Shown here: one piece after another, positions 47,160 through 55,892 of the stretch | Layout: the number at the start of each line of letters is the position of its first letter | Position numbering within the stretch: the stretch's first letter is position 1 | Assembly: GCA_019635315.1 (NCBI GenBank) | Contig: JAHBZT010000003.1 | Location: forward strand, 496,001 to 560,000 | Length of the DNA stretch: 64,000 nucleotides | Reading direction: 5' to 3' | Origin: Rubrivivax sp. | GTDB taxonomy: Bacteria; Pseudomonadota; Gammaproteobacteria; Burkholderiales; Burkholderiaceae_C | Notes under the pieces: generated by a model | Seen by the model: the letters and a program-made list of their open reading frames with translations, nothing else | The model's database searches: none | Told to the model about the DNA's origin: nothing | Program-made: the position numbers and the translations under genes

Positions 47160-47573
47160 ATGACCGCCCCTGCCGCGCCCGGCTTCGTGCCGCATGCCGC
47201 CGACGGCGTCGCGATCCTGCTGTGGGCCTGCGACCCCGAGCGGCCCGCGCTGCTCGCCACGCCCTTCGTGCACGCCGCGGCCGCGGCGGCGCTGGAGCTG
47301 CCGGTGGAGGTCTACTTCACCGCCCGCAGCGTCCACCTGCTGGTGCCCGGCGTCGCGGCCGGGCTGCGGGCCTCCGTGCACTTCGAGCGCACCATCCTCG
47401 ACACCATGCAAGAGGCGGTTGCGCAGGGTGCGCGCTTGTTCGCCTGCACCGACGCGCTGCACGCCCAGGGCCTGGGCGGGCAGGCGCTGATCCCCGAGTG
47501 CAGCGGCCACGGCGGCGCGGTGCAGTTCATGGCCCGCGCCGGCGACCTGCGCTGGCGCGCGCTGGTCTTCTGA
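47160..47573 (+). CDS. DsrE-like family protein
   Basis: This 137-residue protein resembles small DsrE/DsrF-like proteins, which often carry sulfur on a cysteine. It has an alternating beta-alpha pattern (VAILLWACDPERPALLATPFVHAAAAAALELPVEVYFTARSVHLLVPG) and three cysteines (WACD, FACTDAL and PECSG). The family is assigned from fold pattern and context, so it is moderately secure. It sits between the GcvH-like gene and a nitroreductase, with very short gaps, as one operon. Confidence 0.7.
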   Translation: MTAPAAPGFVPHAADGVAILLWACDPERPALLATPFVHAAAAAALELPVEVYFTARSVHLLVPGVAAGLRASVHFERTILDTMQEAVAQGARLFACTDALHAQGLGGQALIPECSGHGGAVQFMARAGDLRWRALVF

Positions 47574-47590
47574 GCGGAGCGCCTGCCGCC

Positions 47591-48193
47591 ATGCCCCGCA
47601 ACGACGCGCTGCTGCAGGGCCTGCTGTCGCGCCGCTCGCTGGGCGGCAAGCACCTGGTCGAGCCCGGGCCGGACGACGCCCAGCTGCAGCTGCTGGCGCA
47701 GGCCGCGCTGCGCGCGCCCGATCATGCGCTGCTGACCCCGTACCGGCTGCGCGTGGTGCGCGGCGCGGCGCGCGAGGCGATGGCGCGGCTTTTCGAGCGC
47801 GCCGCGCTGGATGCCGGCAAGGACGCCGCCGGCGCCGCGCTGGATGCCGAGCGCGCGCGCGCCGCGCCGGTGACCGTCGTGCTGGTCGCGCGCATCGACC
47901 AGGGCCACCCGCTGGTGCCGGCGCACGAGCAGTGGATCGCCGTCGGCGCCGCGCTGGCCAACCTGCTCAATGCCGCGCATGCACTGGGCTTCGCCGGCAA
48001 GATGCTCAGCGGCGCCAAGGTGCGCCACCCGGCGCTGGTGCAGGCCTTCTGCGCGCCCGGCGAGACGCTGGTCGGCTGGGTCGCGCTGGGCACCGACGCG
48101 CGCGCGGCCAGCGGCCACGGCACGCGCGCCGCCGGCGAACGCGGCACGCGGGCCACCGCCGCCGAGCTGCTGGCGGACTGGACCGGCGCCTGA
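47591..48193 (+). CDS. nitroreductase-family protein, YdjA-like
   Basis: This 200-residue protein belongs to the small nitroreductase family of FMN enzymes. It begins LLQGLLSRRSLGGKHLVEPGPDDAQLQLLAQAALRAPDHALLTPYRLRVV, matching the short YdjA type in which RRS contacts the flavin. The C-terminal half contains IAVGAALANLLNAAHALGFAGKMLSG. The natural substrate is unknown. It follows the DsrE-like gene after 17 nt. The following transporter gene starts 26 nt later. Confidence 0.85.
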   Translation: MPRNDALLQGLLSRRSLGGKHLVEPGPDDAQLQLLAQAALRAPDHALLTPYRLRVVRGAAREAMARLFERAALDAGKDAAGAALDAERARAAPVTVVLVARIDQGHPLVPAHEQWIAVGAALANLLNAAHALGFAGKMLSGAKVRHPALVQAFCAPGETLVGWVALGTDARAASGHGTRAAGERGTRATAAELLADWTGA

Positions 48194-48218
48194 GCATGCA
48201 CGGCAGCGCCGGCCCGGC

Positions 48219-49733
48219 GTGAATACCTTCGCCGACAGCCTGGCGGCGGCCGCGGACCTGATCGCCGGCGCCGACCCGGCGCTGTGGTCCATCGTGCGGC
48301 TGTCGCTGCAGGTCAGCGGGCTGGCCTGCCTGTTCGGCGCGCTGCTCGGGCTGTCGCTGGGCGCCTTGCTCGCGCTGGTGGCCTTTCCCGGCCGCGGCGT
48401 GCTGGTGTGGCTGGTCAACACGCTGCTCGCGCTGCCGTCGGTCGTCGTCGGGCTGACGGTCTACCTGCTGCTCAGCCGCGCCGGGCCGCTGGGCGACTGG
48501 GGGCTGCTGTTCACGCCCACCGCGATGGTCGTCGCGCAGAGCCTGCTCGTGCTGCCGATGATCGCGGCACTGGGCCGCCGGCTGCTGCTGGCGGGGCTGG
48601 AGCAGGGTGGCGAGCAGCTGCGGTCGCTGGGCGCCGGTCGCGGCACGACGGCGCTGCTGCTGCTGTGGCACGACCGCCGCGGCGTGGCCACCGTGCTGCT
48701 CGCGGCCTTCGGCCGCGCCATCGCCGAGGTCGGTGCGGTGATGATCGTCGGCGGCAACATCGACGGCGTCACGCGCGTGATGACGACCGCGATCGCGCTC
48801 GAGACGAGCAAGGGCGACCTGCCGCTGGCCCTGGGCCTGGGGCTGGTGCTGCTGGCGGTGATCGGCAGCCTCAACGGCCTCGCGGCGCTGGTGCAGTGGC
48901 GGCCGCCGCGCCTTGCCGCGCCGGCGCAGGCGACACCGTCGCCGCAGGGCAAGGCCGCCGGGCCGGTGGCCGGGTCGGTCGGCAGCCCGGCAGCGACGCC
49001 GCGCGGCCGGCCCGCGGTGCCGGGCGCGCCGATCGTGCGCCTCGCCGCGGCCGGCGTGCGCTTCGGCGCGCTGGCCGCGCTGCGCGAGGTGGACTTCACG
49101 CTGCACCGCGGCGAATGCGTCGCGCTGGTCGGCGCCAACGGCTCGGGCAAGACGACGCTGCTGCGCCTGCTGCACGGCCTGCAGGCACCGGCCTCGGGCC
49201 GCTGCGAGCGGCTGCCGCTGCAGCCCGAGGGCCGCGCGGCCGTGGTCGCCATGCTGTTCCAGCGCCCGTTCCTGCTCGACGCCTCGGTGCTGCGCAATGC
49301 CGCGCTCGGGCTGCGGCTGCGCGGCGTGCCGCGCGGCGAGCGGCTGGCGCGCGCGCACGAGGCGCTGCGCCGCGTCGGTCTCGAGGCCCTGGCGGAGCGC
49401 CCGGCGCGCACGCTGTCCGGCGGCCAGCAGCAGCGGCTGGCGCTGGCGCGCGCCTGGGCGCTGCGGCCGGACCTGCTGCTGCTGGACGAGCCCACGGCCA
49501 GCCTGGACCCGACGGCCAAGCGCGAGATCGAGGCGCTGATCGAGCAGATCGGCGCCGACACGACGGTCGTGCTGAGCACGCACAACCTCGGCCAGGCCAA
49601 GCGCCTGGCGCAGCGCGTGGCGTACCTGGAAGGCGGCCGCTTGCTGGTGGACCTGCCGACGGTGCGCTTCTTCACCGAGGCGCTGCCGCCCGAGGCGACG
49701 CTGTTCCTGCGCGGCGAGATGCCCTGGCCCTGA
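48219..49733 (+). CDS. tupBC: tungstate-type ABC transporter, permease fused to ATP-binding protein
   Basis: This 504-residue protein is a fusion of two usually separate subunits. Residues 1 to about 225 are the TupB permease (LALPSVVVGLTVYLLLSRAGPLG, then AIAEVGAVMIVGGNIDGVTRVMTTAIALE). A Pro/Ala linker of about 35 residues follows. The ATPase has Walker A GANGSGKTT, signature LSGGQQQRLALARA, Walker B LLLLDEPTASLDP and the switch His in LSTHNLGQ. The start is a GTG at 48219; no ATG is in frame. The partner binding protein is encoded convergently 50 nt away. It probably imports tungstate for formate dehydrogenase. Confidence 0.87.
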   Translation: MNTFADSLAAAADLIAGADPALWSIVRLSLQVSGLACLFGALLGLSLGALLALVAFPGRGVLVWLVNTLLALPSVVVGLTVYLLLSRAGPLGDWGLLFTPTAMVVAQSLLVLPMIAALGRRLLLAGLEQGGEQLRSLGAGRGTTALLLLWHDRRGVATVLLAAFGRAIAEVGAVMIVGGNIDGVTRVMTTAIALETSKGDLPLALGLGLVLLAVIGSLNGLAALVQWRPPRLAAPAQATPSPQGKAAGPVAGSVGSPAATPRGRPAVPGAPIVRLAAAGVRFGALAALREVDFTLHRGECVALVGANGSGKTTLLRLLHGLQAPASGRCERLPLQPEGRAAVVAMLFQRPFLLDASVLRNAALGLRLRGVPRGERLARAHEALRRVGLEALAERPARTLSGGQQQRLALARAWALRPDLLLLDEPTASLDPTAKREIEALIEQIGADTTVVLSTHNLGQAKRLAQRVAYLEGGRLLVDLPTVRFFTEALPPEATLFLRGEMPWP

Positions 49734-49784
49734 GCGGGCCCGGTCTCGCGGCGTGGAGTCGCCGCTCGCCCCGGGGCCCGGCTC
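49732..49784. terminator. imperfect two-way hairpin between tupBC and tupA
   Basis: GAGCGGGCCCGG (from 49732) can pair with CCGGGGCCCGGCTC (to 49784), with an inner stem GGCG/CGCC. It bridges the stops of two convergent genes, the expected place for a terminator serving both strands. There is no U-run. Confidence 0.45.
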
Positions 49785-50634
49785 AGTCGTTGGCGTTGGG
49801 CACGAACAGCGGCTCGCCGCCGATGCGGTAGCTGCGGATCGCCGCCTGCCCGGCCGGCGCCACCAGCCAGTCGGCGAAGGCCTGCGCCAGCGCGGCCTTG
49901 ACATGGGGGTGGCGCGCCGGATCGACAACGATGACGCCGTACTGGTTGAACAGCCGGCGGTCGCCCTGCACCAGCAGGTCCAGTTCACCGCGGTTGCGGA
50001 AGGCGAGCCAGGTGCCGCGGTCGGCCAGCACGTAGGCGTTGCTCGCGCTGGCCATGTTCAGTGCCGGGCCCATGCCGCAGCCGCACTCGCGGTAGCCGGC
50101 CGGCTTCGCTGCGGCGGGGCCGATGCCGGCCGCGCGCCAGAAGCGCAGTTCGGCGGCATGCGTGCCGCTGCGGTCGCCGCGGCTGATGAACGGCGCGGAC
50201 GCCGCCGCCAGCCGGGACAGCGCCGCGGCGATGTCCTGGCCGCGCACGCCGGCGGGGTCGTTCTTCGGGCCGATCAGCACGAAGTCGTTGTACATCACGG
50301 GCCGGCGCTGCAGCCCGAAGCCTTCGGCGACGAAACGCTGCTCGGCCGCCTGGTCGTGCACCAGCACGACGTCGGCGTCGCCGCGCCGCGCCAGGTCCAG
50401 CGCCTGGCCGGTGCCCAGCGCGACCACGCGCACCGCGATGCCGGTGGCCAGCGTGAACTGCGGCAGCAGGTGGCCGAACAGCCCCGACTGCTCGGTCGAC
50501 GTCGTCGAGGCGACGACGATGAAACGCCCGTCCGGCGCCTGGCCGCCGCTGCCGTCCTGCGCCAGCGCCGGCGTCACGGCCAGGGCGCAGGCCAGCGCCC
50601 ACCCGCCCCTCAGCAGTCCTGCCAACCGTTTCAA
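49783..50634 (-). CDS. tupA: tungstate-binding periplasmic protein TupA
   Basis: This 283-residue binding protein has the TupA signature VASTTSTEQSGLF near the mature N-terminus. GDADVVLVHDQAAEQRFVAEGFG, MYNDFVLIGPKNDPAGV and SRGDRSGTHAAELRFW also fit the tungstate family rather than ModA. A signal peptide (LKRLAGLLRGGWALACALAVTPALAQ) follows directly if the start is the TTG at 50634. That TTG has an AGGAGG site 7 nt upstream and is preferred over an ATG at 50679. Its gene is convergent to tupBC instead of first in the operon, which is unusual. It probably supplies metal to the FdnG cofactor. Confidence 0.88.
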   Translation of the reverse strand: MKRLAGLLRGGWALACALAVTPALAQDGSGGQAPDGRFIVVASTTSTEQSGLFGHLLPQFTLATGIAVRVVALGTGQALDLARRGDADVVLVHDQAAEQRFVAEGFGLQRRPVMYNDFVLIGPKNDPAGVRGQDIAAALSRLAAASAPFISRGDRSGTHAAELRFWRAAGIGPAAAKPAGYRECGCGMGPALNMASASNAYVLADRGTWLAFRNRGELDLLVQGDRRLFNQYGVIVVDPARHPHVKAALAQAFADWLVAPAGQAAIRSYRIGGEPLFVPNAND

Positions 50635-50848
50635 CGCCGACCCTCCTGGAACCGGCCACCGGGTGCCGCGAGCGGACATCCTAGCCGGCGCTCCGGTGCC
50701 CGTGCGGCCTGCTCGACGGCGACACCGACTTGACAAACGACTTTCAGACCCCGGGGCAAGTCCTTAATGCGGAAGAAGAATTTCCCGCCACTCACTGCAA
50801 CTTGACGGTGTAAGTCATTGATTCGATTGATTTTTCGCGCGATCGACG

Positions 50849-50910
50849 TTGACCCGCGACAGGTCGTGCGCTACAGTGCAGTTTAGTGTCGCTGAGTGGG
50901 GTTTTGTGTC
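50849..50910 (+). promoter_or_regulatory. dcw promoter with 10-bp-spaced MraZ-type boxes
   Basis: TTGACC (50849-50854) and TACAGT (50872-50877) are 17 nt apart and form a good sigma-70 promoter. Downstream, GTGTC, GTGGG and GTGTC occur at 50886, 50896 and 50906 with an exact 10-bp period, like the GTGGG-type boxes through which MraZ represses its own operon. The third box overlaps the proposed GTG start of mraZ. Confidence 0.6.
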
Positions 50911-51349
50911 TTCATTGGTATTCCGCGGTGGTCCGGTGCTCCTGCTCGACGGCAAGGGGCGCGTCACCGTGCCCGCGCGCTGGCGCGAGCTGCTGGAAAC
51001 CGACGGCCCGGCGCCGCTGATGGTGGCCAAGAACCCCGACCGCTGCCTGTCGCTGTTTCCGATGCCGGTGTGGGACCGCTTCGAGGCGCTGCTGCTGTCG
51101 CTGGGTGCCGAGCACGACGCCTGGCGGCGCATCTTCGTCGGCAGCGCGACCGAGCTCGAGATCGACAGCGCGTCGCGCGTGCTGATCCCGCCCGAGCTGC
51201 GCACCTGGGCCGGCCTGGAGCGCGACGTCAAGTTCATGGGTCTGGGCGCCCACTTCGAACTGTGGGACGCCACGCGCTACGAGGCGCGCGAGGCCGAGGC
51301 GATCGCCAAGGGCCGGCCCGAGGTGCTGCGCAACCTGGTCATCCGGTGA
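50906..51349 (+). CDS. mraZ: transcriptional regulator MraZ
   Basis: MraZ is an AbrB-like DNA-binding protein that autoregulates the division and cell wall cluster. The 147-residue protein has [28 protein letters not shown] and the second copy of the fold at [30 protein letters not shown] start at 50906 is proposed, giving a short leader after the promoter; a TTG 9 nt later is the alternative. Its stop overlaps the rsmH GTG. Confidence 0.92.
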   Translation: MSSLVFRGGPVLLLDGKGRVTVPARWRELLETDGPAPLMVAKNPDRCLSLFPMPVWDRFEALLLSLGAEHDAWRRIFVGSATELEIDSASRVLIPPELRTWAGLERDVKFMGLGAHFELWDATRYEAREAEAIAKGRPEVLRNLVIR

Positions 51350-52281
51350 ACGCCGACAGCGCATGGACCCACACCACCGTGCTGCTGACCGAGGCCGTGC
51401 AGGCCCTGGTCACGCAGCCGGCGGGCACCTACGTCGACGGCACCTTCGGCCGCGGCGGGCATGCCCGCGCGCTGCTCGCGCTGCTGGCGCCGGCCGGCCG
51501 GCTGGTCGCCTTCGACAAGGACCCCGAGGCGGTGGCCGCCGCGGCAGCGATCGCCGATGCGCGCTTCACCATCGTGCATGCCGGCTTCGACGCGATGGCG
51601 GCCGAGCTGGCGGCACGCGACATCACGCAGGTGGACGGCGTGCTGCTGGACCTGGGCGTCAGCTCGCCGCAGATCGACGACCCGCAGCGCGGGTTCAGCT
51701 TCCGCCATGACGCGCCGCTGGACATGCGCATGGACACGACCCGCGGCGAGACCGCGGCCGACTTCCTGGCCCGCGCGGAGCTGCGCGAACTCGTCGAGGT
51801 GATCCGTGACTATGGCGAAGAACGGTTTGCTGTTCCGATTGCAAAGGCGCTTGTGGCTCGCCGCGAAGGCGGGGCGCCCGTTCGACGCACCGGAGAGCTT
51901 TCCGCACTCGTGGCTCGCGCCGTCAAGACCCGCGAGCCGGGCCAGGACCCTGCAACGCGCACATTTCAGGCTCTTCGGATTTTCGTCAACCAGGAGCTTG
52001 AAGCGCTCGAACAGGGGCTGAAGGCGGCGCTGGCGCTGCTGGCCCCGGGCGGCCGGCTGGTCGTCATCAGCTTCCATTCGCTGGAGGACCGCATCGTCAA
52101 GACCTTCATCGCGCGCGAGAGCCGCGACGAGGTCGACCGCCGCGCGCCGTTCGCGCCGCCGCGTGCGCTGCGCCTGCGTGCGCTGGCGCGCGTCAAGCCC
52201 TCGGCCGCCGAGGTGGCGGCCAACCCGCGCGCGCGCTCGGCGGTGATGCGGGTCGCCGAACGCACGGGAGCGCCGGCATGA
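51346..52281 (+). CDS. rsmH: 16S rRNA (cytosine-1402-N4) methyltransferase RsmH
   Basis: RsmH (MraW) methylates N4 of C1402 in 16S rRNA using SAM. The 311-residue protein shows [30 protein letters not shown] (SAM loop), [24 protein letters not shown] and [16 protein letters not shown]. The GTG at 51346 overlaps the mraZ stop and matches the family N-terminus. The DNA around 51800-52010 is noticeably less GC-biased in codon choice than the rest. Confidence 0.95.
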   Translation: MNADSAWTHTTVLLTEAVQALVTQPAGTYVDGTFGRGGHARALLALLAPAGRLVAFDKDPEAVAAAAAIADARFTIVHAGFDAMAAELAARDITQVDGVLLDLGVSSPQIDDPQRGFSFRHDAPLDMRMDTTRGETAADFLARAELRELVEVIRDYGEERFAVPIAKALVARREGGAPVRRTGELSALVARAVKTREPGQDPATRTFQALRIFVNQELEALEQGLKAALALLAPGGRLVVISFHSLEDRIVKTFIARESRDEVDRRAPFAPPRALRLRALARVKPSAAEVAANPRARSAVMRVAERTGAPA

Positions 52282-52309
52282 GCGCGTGCCGTCGCCAGCG
52301 GGGTCTCGC

Positions 52310-52603
52310 GTGACCCGCCTGAACATCGTGCTGCTGCTCGCGCTGCTGGCCAGCGCGCTGGTGCTGGTCAAGACCTCGTACGAGTCGCGCCGCGCCTTCG
52401 CGGCGCTGGACCGCGCACGCGCCGAGCAGCGCCAGCTCGACGCCGAATTCAAGCGCCTGGACGCCGAGCGCCAGGCGCAGGCCACGCATGGCCGCGTCGA
52501 GCGCGTCGCGCGCGAGCGGCTGCGCATGCGCACCGCCACGCCGGCGGTCACCGCCTACGTGCAGGACCCGGCGCCCGCCGCCGCCGCCGGGGGCGCGCGA
52601 TGA
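52310..52603 (+). CDS. ftsL: cell division protein FtsL
   Basis: FtsL is a small bitopic divisome protein that links FtsQ/B to FtsW/I. The 97-residue protein starts TRLNIVLLLALLASALVLVKTSYESRR, a single membrane helix, followed by a coiled coil (LDRARAEQRQLDAEFKRLDAERQAQ). The GTG at 52310 places the helix at the N-terminus as usual. An earlier in-frame GTG at 52286 would add eight residues. Position between rsmH and ftsI is diagnostic. The last codons overlap ftsI. Confidence 0.9.
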   Translation: MTRLNIVLLLALLASALVLVKTSYESRRAFAALDRARAEQRQLDAEFKRLDAERQAQATHGRVERVARERLRMRTATPAVTAYVQDPAPAAAAGGAR

Positions 52604-54369
52604 GCCGCAGCGCCAGCCGCGTCGCCGCCGCCGGCGTGCGCAAGGTCAACTTCGCGACCAGCCCGCTGCTCGCCAGCCCGACGCCGCCGTGGCGCTCGCG
52701 CATCGTCGTGCTCTGCGTCGCGCTGGGCTTCCTGGCGCTGCTCGGGCGCGCGGTCTACGTGCAGCTGGTGGCGACCGACTTCTACCAGGCCCAGGGCGAG
52801 AAGCGCTTCGTGCACCGGCAGACGCTGCCGGCCAGCCGCGGCCGCATCCTGGACCGCCACGGCCAGGTGCTGGCGACCAGCGTCGCGATGCCCTCGGTGC
52901 AGGTCGAGACGCGCGCCTTCGCCGCAGACCGCGCGCAGCGCCGCCAGCTCGCGCAGCTGCTGGGCCTGAAGGCGGCCGAGCTGGACGAACGGCTCGAAGG
53001 CGCCACCGGCACCGTGACGCTGCGCCGCCATGTCGACGAGGACACCTGGCAGCGCGTGAAGGCGCTCGGGCTCAAGGGCGTGCAGGAGGTGCGCGAATAC
53101 CAGCGCCGCTACCCGGAGGGCGAGGCGGCGGCGCATGTCGTCGGCTTCACCAACATCGACGGCCAGGGCCTGGAGGGCATCGAGCTCGGCTTCCAGGAGG
53201 CGCTGCAGGGCCGGCGCGGCCAGCGCACGATGGTGCGCGACCGCCTGGGCCGGCCGGTGGAGGACATCGGCGACCAGGCCGACCCGGTGCACGGCCGCGA
53301 CGTCGTGCTGGCGCTGGACTCCAAGGTGCAGTTCTTCGCCTGGCAGCGCCTGCGCGACACCGTGCGCGCGCATGGCGCCCGCGCCGGCAGCGCGGTGGTG
53401 CTGGACGCGCGCACCGGTGAGGTGCTGGCGCTGGCCAACTACCCGAGCTACGACCCGGCGAACCGGCGCAACCTCGGCGGTGCGCAGCTGCGCAACCGCG
53501 CGCTGACCGACATCTTCGAGCCCGGCTCGACGATGAAACCCTTCGTCGCCGCGCTGGCGCTGGAGACCGGGCGCGTGCGCGCGAGCACGCCGGTGCAGAC
53601 CGCGCCCGGCCGCATCACGGTCACCGGCTCGACGATCAGCGACGCCCACCCGCATGGCGTGCTGACGGTGGCCGAGGTGGTGCAGAAGTCCAGCAACGTC
53701 GGCACCGTGAAGCTGGCGCTGGCGATGCCGGCGCGCGAGCTGTGGGAGCTGTATACCGAGATCGGCCTCGGCCAGAAGCCGCGCATCGACTTTCCCGGCG
53801 CGGTCACCGGCCGGCTGCGCCCGTACAAGACCTGGCGGCCGATCGAGCACGCGACGATGAGCTACGGCTACGGCCTGTCGGCCAGCCTGTTCCAGCTCGC
53901 GCGCGCCTACACGGTGTTCGCGCGCGACGGCGAGCTGATCCCGGCGACCATGCTGCGCAACGACGCCCCCGCCACCGGCCAGCGCGTGCTGTCGCCCGAG
54001 ACCGCGCGCCAGGTGCGCGAGATGCTGCGCCTGGCCGCCGGGCCCGGCGGCACCGCGCCCAAGGCGCAGGCCATCGGCTACTCGGTGGGCGGCAAGACCG
54101 GCACCGCGCGCAAGCTGGAAGGCCGGACCTACACCAACAAGTACCGCGCCTGGTTCGTCGGCCTGGCGCCGGCGGCCGACCCGCGCATCGTCGTCGCGGT
54201 GATGGTCGACGAACCGACCCGCGGCGGCTTCTACGGCGGCGAGGTCGCGGCGCCGGTCTTCAGCCAGATCGTGCAGCAGACGCTGCGCCTGATGGGCGTG
54301 CCGCCGGACATCGACGTGCAGCCGCAGATCAGCGCCGACCCGTCGGCCGCGGTGCAGGAGAGCATCTGA
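52600..54369 (+). CDS. ftsI: septal peptidoglycan transpeptidase FtsI (PBP3)
   Basis: FtsI is the septum-specific penicillin-binding transpeptidase. The 589-residue protein has one N-terminal helix (SRIVVLCVALGFLALLGRAVYV), the pedestal domain with ASRGRILDRHGQVLATS, and the catalytic domain. Its motifs are the nucleophile Ser310 in STMK, SSN (QKSSNVGTVKLA) and KTGTA (GGKTGTARKLEG). The order and 4-nt overlaps with ftsL and murE fit the dcw cluster. Confidence 0.97.
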   Translation: MSRSASRVAAAGVRKVNFATSPLLASPTPPWRSRIVVLCVALGFLALLGRAVYVQLVATDFYQAQGEKRFVHRQTLPASRGRILDRHGQVLATSVAMPSVQVETRAFAADRAQRRQLAQLLGLKAAELDERLEGATGTVTLRRHVDEDTWQRVKALGLKGVQEVREYQRRYPEGEAAAHVVGFTNIDGQGLEGIELGFQEALQGRRGQRTMVRDRLGRPVEDIGDQADPVHGRDVVLALDSKVQFFAWQRLRDTVRAHGARAGSAVVLDARTGEVLALANYPSYDPANRRNLGGAQLRNRALTDIFEPGSTMKPFVAALALETGRVRASTPVQTAPGRITVTGSTISDAHPHGVLTVAEVVQKSSNVGTVKLALAMPARELWELYTEIGLGQKPRIDFPGAVTGRLRPYKTWRPIEHATMSYGYGLSASLFQLARAYTVFARDGELIPATMLRNDAPATGQRVLSPETARQVREMLRLAAGPGGTAPKAQAIGYSVGGKTGTARKLEGRTYTNKYRAWFVGLAPAADPRIVVAVMVDEPTRGGFYGGEVAAPVFSQIVQQTLRLMGVPPDIDVQPQISADPSAAVQESI

Positions 54370-55892
54370 TGACGGCCCGGCTCGCCACCGCCCAGGCCGC
54401 CGCCGACTGGCTGCGCGCGCGCGTCGCCGGCACGCTGGCCAGCGACAGCCGCGCGCTGCGCGCCGGCGACGGCTTCGTCGCCTGGCCGGGCCGCCAGCAC
54501 GACGCGCGGCGCTTCGTGCCGCAGGCGCTGGCCGCCGGTGCCGCGGCCTGCCTGGTCGAGGCCGAGGGCCTGCCGGCGCTGGCGCTGGCCGATGACGAAC
54601 GCATCGCCGCGCTGCCGGGGCTGAAGGCCGCGGCCGGCGTCGTGGCCGACCGCTTCTTCGGCCAGCCGTCGCGGGCGCTGCAGGTCGTCGCCAGCACCGG
54701 CACCAACGGCAAGACCAGCACCACCTGGTGGACGGCGCAGGCGCTGGCCGCGCTGGGCCGGCGCTGCGGCGTCATCGGCACGCTGGGCATCGGCGAACCG
54801 CCGGCCGGCGGCGGCGATGCGCTGCTCGCCGACAGCGGCCTGACGACCCCCGACGCCTTGGCCCTGCACGGCGCGCTGCGCGGCTTCGCCGACCGCGGCC
54901 TGCAGGCCTGCGCGGTCGAGGCCTCGTCGATCGGCCTCGCCGAACACCGGCTGGAGGGCCTGGCGATCAGCGTCGCGCTGTTCACCAACCTGACGCGCGA
55001 CCACCTCGACTACCACGGCGACATGGCGGCCTACGGCGCGGCCAAGCGCCGGCTTTTCGACTGGCCGGGGCTGCGCGCCGCGGTGATCAACGTCGACGAC
55101 GAGTTCGGTGCCGCGCTGGCCGACGAACTGCGCGCTGGTGCACTCGAGCTGTGGACGGTGTCGCTGGACGGCGACGCCCGCCTGCGCCTGCGCGCACTGC
55201 GCGAGACGGCGGCCGGCATGGCCTTCGAGATCGTCGAGGCCGGTGGCGCGAGTGCCGCGGCGCAGGTGCGGGTCGTCGGCCGCTTCAATGCCGGCAACCT
55301 GCTGCTGGTGGCCGGCGCGCTGCGCGCGCTGGGCGTGCCGCTGGCCGACGCGGCGGCCGCGCTCGGCGCCGCGACGCCGGTGCCGGGCCGGCTGCAACCG
55401 CTGGCCGGGCACGACGTCGAAGTGATCGTGGACTATGCGCACACGCCGGACGCGCTGCAGCAGGTGCTGGCCGCGCTGCGCCCGCGTGCGCAGGCGCGCG
55501 GCGGCCGGCTGTGGTGCGTCTTCGGCTGCGGCGGCGACCGCGACGCGAGCAAGCGCCCGCTGATGGGCGCCATCGCCGCGCGCCATGCCGACCGCGTCGT
55601 GATCACCAGCGACAACCCGCGCAGCGAGGCGCCGGGCGTCATCGTCGCGCAGATCCTGGCCGGCGTGACCGGGCACGACGAGGTCGACGTCATCGTCGAC
55701 CGCCGCGAGGCGATCGCCTTCGCGGTGGCCAATGCCGCCGCCGGCGACCTGGTGCTGCTGGCCGGCAAGGGCCACGAGCCCTACCAGGAGGTCGCCGGCG
55801 TCAGGCGCCCGTTCTCCGACCTCGCCGAGGCGCGTGCCGCATTGGCGCTGCGCGACCGGCACGACGCACCGCGGCAGGGGGGCCGCGCATGA
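54369..55892 (+). CDS. murE: UDP-MurNAc-tripeptide synthetase MurE
   Basis: MurE adds the third amino acid to UDP-MurNAc-L-Ala-D-Glu. The 507-residue Mur ligase has the ATP loop STGTNGKTST, ASSIGLAEHRLEG and the specificity motif DNPRSE, which marks meso-diaminopimelate as substrate. It overlaps ftsI and murF by a few nt. Confidence 0.96.
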   Translation: MTARLATAQAAADWLRARVAGTLASDSRALRAGDGFVAWPGRQHDARRFVPQALAAGAAACLVEAEGLPALALADDERIAALPGLKAAAGVVADRFFGQPSRALQVVASTGTNGKTSTTWWTAQALAALGRRCGVIGTLGIGEPPAGGGDALLADSGLTTPDALALHGALRGFADRGLQACAVEASSIGLAEHRLEGLAISVALFTNLTRDHLDYHGDMAAYGAAKRRLFDWPGLRAAVINVDDEFGAALADELRAGALELWTVSLDGDARLRLRALRETAAGMAFEIVEAGGASAAAQVRVVGRFNAGNLLLVAGALRALGVPLADAAAALGAATPVPGRLQPLAGHDVEVIVDYAHTPDALQQVLAALRPRAQARGGRLWCVFGCGGDRDASKRPLMGAIAARHADRVVITSDNPRSEAPGVIVAQILAGVTGHDEVDVIVDRREAIAFAVANAAAGDLVLLAGKGHEPYQEVAGVRRPFSDLAEARAALALRDRHDAPRQGGRA

